Shown: in pieces, positions 1 to 9,380 of the stretch
Layout: every line of letters begins with the position of its first letter
How positions within the stretch are numbered: position 1 is the stretch's first letter
Assembly (NCBI RefSeq): GCF_031143425.1
Contig: NC_090450.1
Span: forward strand, 168,447,486-168,511,485
Direction of reading: 5' to 3'
Length of the DNA stretch: 64,000 nt
Source of the DNA: Pleurodeles waltl
Taxonomy: Eukaryota > Chordata > Amphibia > Caudata > Salamandridae
Program-made: the position numbers and the translations under genes
The notes under the pieces: generated by a model
What the model was told of the DNA's origin: nothing
The model's input: the letters and a program-made list of their open reading frames with translations, nothing else
The model's database searches: none

Positions 1-146
1 TGTTTGATTGGTTCCGCATTCCGTCCATCCAATTACGCTATCCCACAGCATTTGTGTTTTGCTTTGCTTTTGCCGCCCTAAGTGCGCCGGGTATGCCCAG
101 ACGTGGGTCCCGGGCTCACTGTGCCACTGGATTCAAGCTAGCCTGG

Positions 147-197
147 CTGAAGAGGGGTGAAACCCCGAAACCGGTCCCAGGATGCTTGTTTCCGGTC
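147..197 (+). ncRNA. Hammerhead ribozyme core, array 1 unit 1
   Basis: The conserved CUGANGA box is CTGAAGA at 147-153. Stem II is GGGGUGAAACCCC at 154-166 (five pairs, GAA loop). GAAA is at 167-170. Stem III pairs ACCGG (170-174) with CCGGU (192-196) around a 17-nt loop. The cleavage triplet is GUC at 195-197, the canonical one. This is the type I order, with stem I open. Stem I is the weak point: the base before the CUGA box pairs with the base after GUC, but the next positions need a bulge or wobble, and further pairing (AGCC with GGCU) lies beyond an internal loop. Core and stems II and III are seen directly; activity is inferred. Confidence 0.75.
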
Positions 198-492
198 CAG
201 GGAGAACCTGGCCTGGCAGTTCGGGCTGGACTGTTCCCATGAGGAACAGGGTCAAGACTGGTTTGCATATGGCTGGGTTCAAACTGGGGTGGCATGGTGA
301 GCAAAATAATGGATGGATTAAACCCAGATCTGTGACTGGGGGTGAATGTTTGATTGGTTCCGCATTCCGTCCATCCAATTACGCTATCCCACAGCGTTTG
401 TGTTTTGCTTTGCTTTTGCCGCCCTAAGTGCGCCGGGTATGCCCAGACGTGGGTCCCGGGCTCACTGTGCCACTGGATTCAAGCTAGCCTGG

Positions 493-543
493 CTGAAGAG
501 GGGTGAAACCCCGAAACCGGTCCCAGGATGCTTGTTTCCGGTC
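493..543 (+). ncRNA. Hammerhead ribozyme core, array 1 unit 2
   Basis: Same arrangement as the first unit: CTGAAGA at 493-499, the 13-nt stem II, GAAA, the stem III arms ACCGG and CCGGT, and GTC ending at 543. The base after the cleavage site is T rather than C, which weakens the first pair of stem I from G-C to G-U. Confidence 0.73.
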
Positions 544-606
544 TAGGGAGAACCTGGCCTGGCAGTTCGGGCTGGACTGTTCCCATGAGGAACAGGGTCA
601 AGACTG

Positions 607-614
607 ATTTGCAT
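607..614 (+). promoter_or_regulatory. Octamer ATTTGCAT in satellite unit
   Basis: An exact ATTTGCAT lies 64 bp downstream of the unit 2 cleavage site. The equivalent place in unit 1 (261-268) reads GTTTGCAT, one mismatch. Octamers are the core of distal elements of vertebrate snRNA promoters, and newt satellite 2 is known to be transcribed from an snRNA-type promoter. Promoter activity here is inferred. Confidence 0.5.
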
Positions 615-838
615 ATGGCTGGGTTCAAACTGGGGTGGCATGGTGAGCAAAATAATGGATGGATTAAACCCAGATCTGTGACTGGGGGTGAATGTTTGAT
701 TGGTTCCGCATTCCGTCCATCCAATTACGCTATCCCACAGCGTTTGTGTTTTGCTTTGCTTTTGCCGCCCTAAGTGCGCCGGGTATGCCCAGACGTGGGT
801 CCCGGGCTCACTGTGCCACTGGATTCAAGCTAGCCTGG

Positions 839-889
839 CTGAAGAGGGGTGAAACCCCGAAACCGGTCCCAGGATGCTTGTTTCCGGTC
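839..889 (+). ncRNA. Hammerhead ribozyme core, array 1 unit 3
   Basis: CTGAAGA begins at 839 and GTC ends at 889. Stems II and III and the loop are identical to unit 1, and the base after the cleavage site is C, restoring the first G-C pair of stem I. Confidence 0.75.
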
Positions 890-952
890 CAGGGAGAACC
901 TGGCCTGGCAGTTCGGGCTGGACTGTTCCCATGAGGAACAGGGTCAAGACTG

Positions 953-960
953 ATTTGCAT
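953..960 (+). promoter_or_regulatory. Octamer ATTTGCAT in satellite unit
   Basis: Exact octamer at the same unit position as 607-614, 64 bp after the third cleavage site. Conserved in seven of eight units in the window when the reverse and 49 kb arrays are counted. Confidence 0.5.
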
Positions 961-1104
961 ATGGCTGGGTTCAAACTGGGGTGGCATTGTGAGCAAAATA
1001 ATGGATGGATTAAACCCAGATCTGTGACTGGGGGTGAATGTTTGATTGGTTCCGCATTCCGTCCATCCAATTACGCTATCCCACAGCGTTTGTGTTTTGC
1101 TTTG

Positions 1105-1708
1105 CTGCTGCCTGTAATGTTGTACAATGATGGAAGCAACTTCCTCTTTCTCAGATACATCCTTTGAGAGGCCGGATTCTTAATTTTCCTAAAAACAGAT
1201 GTGTCATGCTTAATCCACAAGGACCAGGCTAAGAATTTTCCAATCTGCTGGCTCTCCTCATACAGTTGTTGCTGATAAGCTTTAGAACTATTAATTTTTT
1301 CTAGTAGAAAAAAATCCCGTAATTTTGTTTAGCCTCCTCCCTACCCCTCACAACAGATCCCTTACCTTCTGAGCTAATAACGGCCCTCCAAGTACAATCA
1401 ACCACTAGATTTAACTCCTTTAGTTGCCTTAAATGCTCTTTCTTTTGATTGGCTTTGCTGGCAATGATGCGGCCACGTTCCGTGTCCATGAAAACCGAAA
1501 ACAGCAAAGTCATGTTTCTATTAATTCAAAAAACTCAGATATGAATGCCCGTATGTCTTCAAGCCATATCTGATTGGTTAATGAAGCCCTATCAAGCTGC
1601 ACCTAAATTCTGTTCTGGTAGGAGCAGCTAATTCTACTGAGAATGACACCCCCGAATGGTCCCAGAAAGCCTTCGCCCAAGTATCTGACTCAACACTCTT
1701 AAGGAACT
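1105..1708 (-). pseudogene. L1/Tx1-type LINE ORF2, endonuclease-RT linker
   Basis: On the minus strand, frames pieced together across stops read like the stretch between the endonuclease and reverse transcriptase of an L1/Tx1-type ORF2. WDHSGVSFSVE lies near 1655, followed by a Lys/Glu-rich helix with GRIIASKANQKKEHLRQLKE near 1470-1420. QQQLYEESQQIGKFLAW near 1265-1215 is the pre-RT helix typical of these proteins. Stops and shifts break it, so it is dead. The reverse transcriptase that should follow is missing because hammerhead array 1 begins at 1104. The foldback element at 1709-2634 separates it from the upstream endonuclease part at 2645-3080. The family assignment rests on remembered family patterns. 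Confidence 0.5.
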
Positions 1709-2634
1709 TAGGGGCATATTTATACTCCGTTTGCGCTAAATTTGCGTCGTTTTTTTAGACGCAAATTCGGCGCAAAACTAACGCCATATTTATACTTTGG
1801 CGTTAGACGCGTCTAGCGCCAAAGTAGGAGGAAAGAGCGTAATTTTTTTGCGTGAACGCCTTCCTTGCGTTAATGAGATGCAAGGTAGGCGTTCCCGTCT
1901 AAAAAAATGACTGCGACGCAAATGCGTCGAATTTATACTCCTGGGCAAAAATCACGCCCGGGAGTGGGCGGGGCAAAAAAACCCGCATTTGCGCCTCTTT
2001 TTAACGCCTGGGTCAGGGCAGGCGTTAAGGGACCTGTGGGCTCAAAATGAGCCCACAGCTGCCCTCCCATGCCCCCAGGGACCCCCCCTGCCACCCTTGC
2101 CCACCCCAGGAGGACACCCAAGGATGGAGGGACCCATCCCAGGGACATTCAGGTAAGTTCAGGTAAGTATACATTTTTTTTTTTTATATATATTTTTTGG
2201 GCATAGGGGGGCCTGATTTGTGCCCCCCTACATGCCACAATGCCCAATGACCATGCCCAGGGGACATAAGTCCCCTGGGCATGGCCATTGGGCAAGGGGG
2301 CATGACTCCTGTCTTTACTAAGACAGGAGTCATGTAAATGGCGTCTGGGCGTCGTTAAAAATGGCGCAAATCGGGTGGAGGCGATTTTTTTGCGTCAACC
2401 TGACTTGCACCATTTTAAGACGCCCTAACGCCATTTTTCCCTACGCCGGCGCTGCCTGGTGTACGTGGTTTTTTTCCACGCACACCAGGCAGCGCCGGTC
2501 TGCTAGCGCCGGCTAACGCCATTCAATAAATACGGCGCCCGCATGGCGCTTCAGAATGGCGTTAGCCGGCGCTAAACATTTTGGCGCTAAACTGCGTTAG
2601 CGCAGTTTAGCGTCAAAAAGTATAAATACGGGCT
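1709..2634. mobile_element. Foldback/MITE-like DNA transposon with 10 bp target duplication
   Basis: The ends are inverted repeats: GGGGCATATTTATACT on the left and AGTATAAATACGGGCT on the right. The direct repeat TTAAGGAACT flanks the element at 1699-1708 and 2635-2644 and is best read as a 9-10 bp target duplication. The interior is a chain of stem-loops rather than a gene; one is a long hairpin at about 2449-2495 built on GCTGCCTGGTGTACGTGG and its complement. A duplicated AGGTAAGT motif lies at 2153-2168 and a poly(T)/TA stretch at 2169-2198. The element interrupts a LINE coding region, which dates it after that LINE. Related termini occur at 30,184 and 54,612. Confidence 0.75.
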
Positions 2635-2644
2635 TTAAGGAACT

Positions 2645-3080
2645 GGGCGACCAAAAAAGAAAAATCAAGCCGGGACGCACTTTGAAAGCATTGTGAGAAA
2701 CATGTGAATTCTGCTTCACCAGGATGCTCAGCACTTCAAGGATTCAAAAGACAGAAATCTTGTTTTAGCGCAGAGATTGCTTTCTTAGTCTTAGGTTTCA
2801 GGCGTTTTTTAAAATACCCCCTCAAAGATCAGCGGACATTCTGTCCCCATGGTGATATTGTGATGGATAATGAGATGATCTCACTGCTAATAGGGCCATA
2901 GTAATTCACCAGATTTAAGAGGGAACCATGGGCCACAGCCATCTACCACAAGGATCCCTGATCACTTCCTTTACTTCCCAATCAATACCAGTGGCTAAAA
3001 AAATTGCTACGCCTCTTGCTGTCACCCCATCTGAAGCGAAGTACGCCTGAGAATACCTTTTGGGAATAAAAATCTTTTTT
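2645..3080 (-). pseudogene. L1/Tx1-type LINE ORF2, endonuclease fragment
   Basis: The minus strand reads SQAYFASDGVTARGVAIFLA around 3046-2987, followed by a segment ending RDPCGRWLWPMV near 2930. This matches the conserved APE-endonuclease pattern in which a Ser/Ala-rich strand and ARGVAI precede a GR motif. Later frames are broken. The fragment continues across the foldback element into 1105-1708, and together they are one decayed ORF2. The N-terminal endonuclease motifs upstream (above 3080) are not recognisable. Confidence 0.5.
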
Positions 3081-4400
3081 TGTGCATGTTTAGGATACCA
3101 TTTGCATTACGGGTCACATTTGCAGTATTAAAATTCTAGAATCTGCAGCGCCAGCTCTGCTAACACCTTTTGATCCATCTACTTAGTATAATTACTGAGC
3201 AGCAAGGTTGCAACGCAGTGCAAATAGACATTAAAAACAGAAAGCTGCATAACGGCTGGTAGCCTTTGCCATACAGACTTCATGGTGCCAAGGCACGAAT
3301 TGGAGCGCAGCAGTAATGTCAAATACCTTGATAACGTTTGTTCCCAGCAATTGAACAACAACAACAAAAATTAGCATACAGCCAGAAAACATTATAAAAT
3401 AACAAAGTGCATAGCATATAGTGCATACTAAAACCCCCAATTTTTTAACATATGAACCCCGTAATGCCCCCTCCCCTTTCAAGCTGGGGATTCCGCATCC
3501 GCATCGGTTCCATTAACTGGCTTTCGTGGTGCTTTTGAAAAGAAAATGTTGCCCTTTATGCATTCATGACTCTGCACTGCCCAGACGGTTAAAACTACAT
3601 GCAAGAGGGCCCAGGGTTGGACAAAACATTGGAGTGAGCTCTGGGAAAAAACTTTGCTCCCCCACAGTAAAGTGCCACATGCATAACATCCAACCTGTCC
3701 AAACAAATAACAGAAACGGTTGATAGCACCAATTGGGGAGAGGGACCGATGTCTATTACCTTGATGTCCTTTTTTCTATGCTCCCACAGAAAGAATCAAC
3801 AGCAGCAGAAACAGCGCAAAAGGCATTCAAAAGTACAATGTTGATAACAACTAAACCCAGATGATGGTAGCTTAACATCAAATGGTACAGGCAGGCTTAA
3901 TCAACACCAATCATTTACTTAGTACATTAACGGCAAAAACAAACAAAGTACCTCGTGCATCGACCTTAAAGAATCTTAAACAGCCAACCTCAGAGCATAA
4001 TCAGCAGCAATGATTCACATATTGAGAACCACTCTGTGCATTGTGCAGAAAAACTGACATAGTGCGACATAACGTAATAGACACTGAAAAAGCACTAAGC
4101 GCACAATACATCGCACCTAAAGTTTTTAGACATGTGGGCATCAAGATGGCATGTCCCCCACTGGTGCAACCCTTAGTGACTAGTACCTCCGTGTCCTATT
4201 CCCCCGAAACTTAATCAACAGCAACACTTCACCTAGTGCAAAAAAAACCCTTAAGAAAGAACAAAGTGCATCGAGCACAGACCTCGAGCATCCTAGCCAT
4301 TTGCAAATGATCAAATGTACAGTTAGTAAACTCTTAAACAGACCCCACCCAGTCTCAAAATTCCTTGTCCACTCCATTAACCGGGCCTCGTCCATTATGA
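3081..4400. other. No gene; diverged repeats between LINE ORF1 and ORF2 remnants
   Basis: No supportable coding region. Short phrases such as AACAAAGTGCAT, GTGCATCGA and CAGCAGCAA recur loosely near 3400, 3945, 4005 and 4260, suggesting an old, badly diverged tandem repeat of roughly 100 bp. A short AAC-rich run lies at 3355-3366. Confidence 0.4.
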
Positions 4401-4410
4401 CTTATTAGCT

Positions 4411-6064
4411 CTATGCCTTCTTCAAAAGGGATTGTGCCTCCTCTAAAGTCTTGCATAAATGAAATTGGCCTCTAAGCAGGACCTTTAGCTTCAATCGTTG
4501 TACTGGCAAGGCCTGAGCACCAGCAGCTCGAAATAGACAGATTAGCCTAAGAAAGTCTCTTCTCTGGCGAGCTGCCACTGTTGACATGTCAGAAAACACT
4601 CAGAACTGTCCCTTATTAGGCATGGCAAAACTTCTGTTTTGGATTGCTTAAACAAGGATCTGCTCCTTGATGCAATAGTTTCTGAAATTAACAATAATGA
4701 CAGGAAGCTGCTTGAGTGGGAAAGACGTTGGGCTGGGACCCGATGTGCCTGCATAATGGTAAGGTCGGGGGGGGGGCATCCTCGTGGATATATAATTGAA
4801 TCATGATTTCTAGTGTCTTCCACTTCTTCAGGAACCACAAAAAAAGAAGTGCAGGTGATATCACAGAGCATAGTACCCCAGGTCATCCACCTTATTCTGA
4901 GAGGTCACCAGCTTCTTTTGAATAGTTTGTCTCTATCCCATAGGACTGAGCAATCCTCAAGATCCGACACCCTTTGCTCTACTGCCTGCAACCACTCATA
5001 GATCTGTGAGATCACTTCTAATTTGCTCAGTCCTTGATGTAGAATCGCAATCTCAGCAGCCTGAGATGACTTACATTCGCGAATCTTGGCCAGAATGATT
5101 TCAAAACATGAGATGAAGCAAACCTAAATAGGCTTGTTGAATGATGTAGTGACAGACGTAGTGTTTTTTTTCAGACAAATGCTGTTGGCCCCTATTGTTG
5201 TTTGCACCTCGTCTAAGAATTGTACTACCCCCAATGACTGACCTGGAGTGGATAATCCCAAAGATGGCTCCTTCAACTCTACAGATTGATTCTGTGTGGT
5301 CTATGGCTGCAACTGCCCAAAACTAGTCCCAAGCTCATATGGCAACTCTCCAGTTGAACCTGAGGACCTGGAGGACCCGGAGGACCCTGAAAAAGACCCC
5401 TGCGGTTCTGGGGCACCTGCCACTTCCAGCCCACTCTTAGGATGCTTAGTGAATAGTGGATAGTCCCTGTGACCTTTTTTCCAGTCTTCCAGAAACACCC
5501 AGATCACAGGCTGGTCACAGGAGCCACAACCTGGCCCCTTCCTGAGCCATCACCCGTGTCCTCCTCCTTCTCCACCAAGCCTTCTCCACGTTCTATACCA
5601 TTGGAGTTAGGAGCAGCTAGTTGCGTATGCACCTTCTGTGAATCAATGACTGATGTGGATGTCTTGTCACAGAAAATACCCCCAGGACTTAATGAGGCCT
5701 CAGGCTCAAGCTTGTGATTCTCCATTGTTATTGCTCTCTCCACATTCACACTGGGAAGGCTGTCTCTAAACGTTGTCTCTAAACGAGTGCGTGCCTGTGC
5801 TGCTGTCTCTGCTTTATGTGCGAGGGACGTGTTGATAGCAAGGTGCCCCCGTGGATGCTTCTGCCTTATGATGACCTCATCCTCTCTCTCCACACTCCAC
5901 TTGATGTCAAACTGCCCTAAAGTTGTCCTTAAGGAAGGGACATCCCCTGCCAAAAACTGCAAGACTGTAAGTGTAAATCTGTGAAGGTAAGCCAGGTACC
6001 CTCCATTCGGGGATATCTGATTCACCTGCCTCGACTCCTCATGGCAGGGTGCCCTAATCCCCAC
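4411..6064 (-). pseudogene. L1/Tx1-type LINE ORF1 (coiled coil, RRM, C-terminal domain)
   Basis: Minus-strand ORF1 relic, read in order from 6064 down. It begins with an acidic/Ser-rich N-terminus, including a 186-codon open frame ending at 5504. A Gly/Ser-rich stretch follows near 5400. A heptad-like coiled coil near 5110-4960 contains QAVEQRVSDLED. An RRM-like core with RPYHYAGTSGPSPTSFPLKQ lies in the 4770s-4690s. The C-terminal domain has VAARQRRDFLRLICLFRAAG near 4590-4535 and ends LEEAQSLLKKA at 4411. The order and motifs match the RNA-binding chaperone of L1/Tx1 elements (Transposase_22 type). Several stops and frame changes show it is dead. It belongs with the ORF2 fragments at 3080-1105. 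Confidence 0.65.
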
Positions 6065-6324
6065 TGTGAGGCACCTTGATCATAGGGCTTCACACAAAAT
6101 CCACTTTGCTTTAATTGCTCTTCGCACCTGGGAAGAGACGCTGGACTCTAGGTGGTCCAGCTGCCTATTACAACCCGAGGCAGCCTCAGCAATCCCAAAC
6201 GTCAAGATTCCATCATGGCCATCATGCCTCTAATCAGCCTGCCTACAGAGATTCGGACTTTAGAGACACAATAGTCCCACCACCATCCTCACAGCCTCCA
6301 GCGCTTGTAAAGATACAATGGTTT
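6065..6324. other. No recognised feature
   Basis: Unique-looking sequence between the LINE ORF1 remnant and the foldback palindrome; a plus-strand frame of 103 codons here shows no domain and is not credible. Confidence 0.4.
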
Positions 6325-6875
6325 GGCTATTCAGAAAATTCAAGTGTAAATTTAATTCTAAATTGTAACTTCCATGTCTCCATGAAACCTAAGGGCATGG
6401 GGGCTATTCACAACTGCATTTTTTAGTACTACTATAGTACTACAAAATGCTATTCACAAACTGCATTTTTAGTACGTTTAGTAGTATTGCAAAATGCATG
6501 GGGCTATTTTCAAAGGTAATTTATACGTTTGAGTAGTTTACACTTGTAACTTACTCTTACACTATTGAGTAACTTTGCTACTTTTGCCTATTCAAAAAAC
6601 TCACTCAATTCGAGTGTAAACATACTCACAGAATGCAAGTATATAGTTATTCAAAGTGGAACCATAAATAGCATATGTAAAGTAATCAAAAGTGTAAGTT
6701 ACCTTTGTGAATAGCTGCTGCAGTTTGTGAATAGTCCCACACCCTTAAGTTTGATGGAGACGTGTATGTTACACTTTTAGAGTACATGTACACTCAGAAT
6801 TTGTCAATAGCCTAATAGTAGTAAACATACTCAAAAGTGTAAATTACTCAAAAGTGTAAGTTACCTTTGTGAATC
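6325..6875. mobile_element. Foldback element / large imperfect palindrome
   Basis: The two halves are inverted copies centred near 6570. GGCTATTCAGAAAATTC at 6325 faces GAATTTGTCAATAGCC ending at 6812. CATGTCTCCATGAAACCTAA near 6375 faces its near-complement near 6757. CTATTCACAA near 6403 faces TTTGTGAATAG near 6725. Inside are nested smaller hairpins made of ACTTACACTTTT/AAAAGTGTAAGT-type words. The right edge may extend to about 6875, where GTTACCTTTGTGAAT recurs. There is no coding capacity, no clear target duplication was found, and the superfamily is unknown. Confidence 0.6.
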
Positions 6876-7980
6876 CACTAATTTGTCTGGCACTGGCTCT
6901 CAGCCGTTTGGCTTTGTCAATGCACGTTTTACATCTTTTTTATACGTTTTTGTTCAACTTTATTGTTGGGAAAATTGCTAAGCCTTTGCAAACACAAAAT
7001 AAATGGTCAAAAAGAAAAAACATATTGTTTAAAAAAAGCATACATTGCTATTGCAGTTCTTATCACCGAAGAATGCCTTTATGCACAGTGAGATTAGCAA
7101 ATGAATGGAGAGGATTTATCCATTTCCCATGATGTGTCCTGGTGTGGGTGTAAAACAAATGAAAAACCAATAGATGAAGAGCGATGGACGAAAGCTCTTT
7201 CAAGTATGAACGTTATGCATCTAATTTTAGTGAAATGCAAAAATGCTGAGCACAGTTTAATAGGACAATTATTAAGAACAGCATTTTCCCATAGTTGTAT
7301 TTTTGGTGCTAAATATTCTGTATTACCCCTAACACTCTGTTAGCTTTGATGATTTGATGGATCATTGTGGCACACCAGTTGTGTTTAGCATTCAAAAGAA
7401 CAATAGTTTATTTAATTATTTAAAAAGTATTTTACTTACAGCATGATATTTAAAGTGGACTGGCACACATTGAAACTAAAGAAATATCAAGGAAGAGACA
7501 ACATATGATCAAAGAATTAGACGGTAATGACATGTTTAGGTCTCCCATAAAACTGTATTGCTTTTGAAACAAAGAACAGCTGGCGATTAAGAGATTGAAT
7601 TGGACATAGGAATTATAGGGCTTCTCTTCAGTAGCCTCAAAGGCATCTTGTTGTTTTTATTACATTACTTCCAGACAAAGGCTAGGTTTATACTTTAGTT
7701 TTTAAAGTGTCTTCTATTTCCAAAACAATAGTGTGCGTCTGTGTTTTTCTGTCTTTGATGTTAGTCTGCAAATGGAAGGGTTATCATCCCGTGTTTGCAT
7801 CAGCACTGCGATAAAACGATGGAGTCACAAACCCATGAAAGAAGAGGGTGAAGGAGGGGGTGGGGTCATAGTTGAAAGGAACGAAAATATAGAACAACAA
7901 ATTAACCCCTAATGTAAAAACACTAAATGGCAGATTTAAGAGCCTCCAAAGCCCTTGCAGCACATGTAGAAGAAGCAAAA
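6876..7980. other. No recognised feature
   Basis: About 1.1 kb of moderately AT-rich sequence without a supportable gene or repeat; frames up to 87 codons show no domain. Confidence 0.4.
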
Positions 7981-8365
7981 TGCCGTGGATGATTGTTAAT
8001 GTGCAGGAAGGTACCCTTCCTGCACATAAAAAACCATTTCAAAATGACGCTTTGGTACTTCTATGTGGGCTGCATTTTGTAGCACACATAGAAGTGCCAA
8101 ATCACCAGTACAGATTGTTTATATGCAGGAAGGTGTCCCTTCCTGCACATAAACAATCTATCCCCTCAACGCAGACACCCTTGTACTATGGTGCAAGGAT
8201 GCTTGCATTGGCGCAGGCAGCTGAATTCAACGGAGGCGCAAGTGGGCACGCAGGGGTGCACTGTATTCCTGTAAACATGACGCATACCAGTGTTTCAAAA
8301 CTGTGCTGCTATTTTTGGTGCAGCACCGTGCTGCTCTACTTTGGCATAAATCATGGCCTAAGTAC
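7981..8365. mobile_element. Probable MITE with internal hairpins
   Basis: Two strong hairpins are present. TGTGCAGGAAGG/CCTTCCTGCACA lies at 7999-8028 and a related TATGCAGGAAGG/CCTTCCTGCACATAAA lies at 8122-8154. A third pairs CTTCTATGTG with CACATAGAAG (8060-8093). The right end TTTGGCATAAATCATGGCC resembles the complement of the left end GCCGTGGATGATTG, suggesting degenerate terminal inverted repeats. A target duplication could not be identified. The 144-codon frame across it is accidental. Confidence 0.45.
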
Positions 8366-8883
8366 AATAAACGATGCTCCAGACATTATTGGAAAATCAT
8401 ATGAGATAACTTAAAAAGTTTTGTCAGCAGAGCGCTATCGGTTTTGTAACCATAACAGTATATTTTAACCTTCCCTTTGAAGCTCACCAAACATCTTTCT
8501 TAAATGGTAATATCTCAAAAATGGTTCAACTGATTTTCATCTAAGCAATTAAGTCATTCTTCTGTGCAAAGTTACATGCCATGTTGTAATTTCCTTCACC
8601 ATTTTTGTTGACAGCAAAGTTTCCTATTGAAGTTACTATAGAGAATGCTATCTTTTATACAAAAGTTAACATTCTGAAACAAATTCAGATTTACTTTTTT
8701 CAGGAAAGTTTTGTGCAGATTTGGCTAACAAATTAAAAAGTTACTCTGGCTAAATCAACTTTGTTTTTTTTATATAGAAATAACAATGTTTCCTAAGTAT
8801 AAATATTTTCAACCTTTTGTTCTTTCTTTTAATTTCTATGATTTTTAATTGTTTTATACCATATAATGTCCTTTATTTTGGTA

Positions 8884-8885
<2 letters not shown>
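8366..8885. other. No recognised feature
   Basis: AT-rich sequence without a gene; it leads into the TA microsatellite. Confidence 0.4.

Positions 8886-8937
<52 letters not shown>
8886..8937. repeat. (TA)n microsatellite
   Basis: About 25 uninterrupted TA units, flanked by AT-rich sequence. Confidence 0.95.
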
Positions 8938-8942
<5 letters not shown>

Positions 8943-8974
8943 TTTTAATAGTATCACAGTAATTTCTCAATACT

Positions 8975-9380
8975 TTCTTGTGGATTGATGTAAAGAGGAG
9001 TGGTATGCTTTGTTCAGTGATGTGGAATACTTTAGAGTCGAGTACAGTAGAGTAGAGTAGGGTGGCACACAGTAGAGTAGATTAGAGGTGCTTGGAGTAG
9101 TGAAGAGGAGTGTCAAGGCATAGAGTGACATACAGCAAAGTGGCATATAGTACAGAGGTGTTGAGGAAAGTGGGGTATAGAGAAGTGGGGTAAAGTGAAA
9201 TGGGATATAGTAGAGAGGCATAGAGTAAAGTGGTGTAGAGTACAGTGGCATAGAGTAGAGAGGTGTAGAGTGGAGTGGCATTGTGTGATGTGGAGTGGGT
9301 AAGGTGGTGTAGTATGTTGCTGTGTGAAGTGGAATGAGGTAGATTAGAGTGGTGTACTGGCTGAGCGTAGAGTGGAACAC
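8975..9380. repeat. Degenerate GTAGAGTGGC-type minisatellite
   Basis: Irregular tandem array of short words such as GTAGAGTAGAGTGGCATAGAGT with 5 and 10 bp sub-periods. The complement is a Thr/Leu/Tyr/Ser-rich pseudo-protein, which explains the two long minus-strand frames here. A longer array of the same family lies at 31,516-32,445. Confidence 0.85.

Larger units (their letters stand above)
1..1104 (+). repeat. Hammerhead-bearing satellite, array 1 (346 bp period)
   Basis: Three full units plus a partial one repeat head to tail with a period of exactly 346 bp: the phrase TGTTTGATTGGTTCCGCATT recurs at 1, 347, 693 and 1039. The array starts outside the window and stops abruptly near 1104 in unit sequence TTTTGCTTTG. 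The units differ at only a few positions, so the array is homogenised or young. Each unit holds a hammerhead ribozyme core and, about 60-70 bp after its cleavage site, an octamer or a one-base variant of it. The reading frames of 60-97 codons across the array are by-products of the repeat. The same unit recurs in reverse orientation near 39 kb and forward near 49 kb. Known parallel: newt satellite 2, a roughly 330 bp tandem repeat with self-cleaving hammerhead transcripts. Whether this is that satellite or a relative needs an alignment. Confidence 0.9.

Noticed and set aside
5504..6064. 186-codon frame considered as an independent host gene
   Set aside because: Better explained as the N-terminal part of the LINE ORF1 relic, whose coiled coil and C-terminal domain follow on the same strand.
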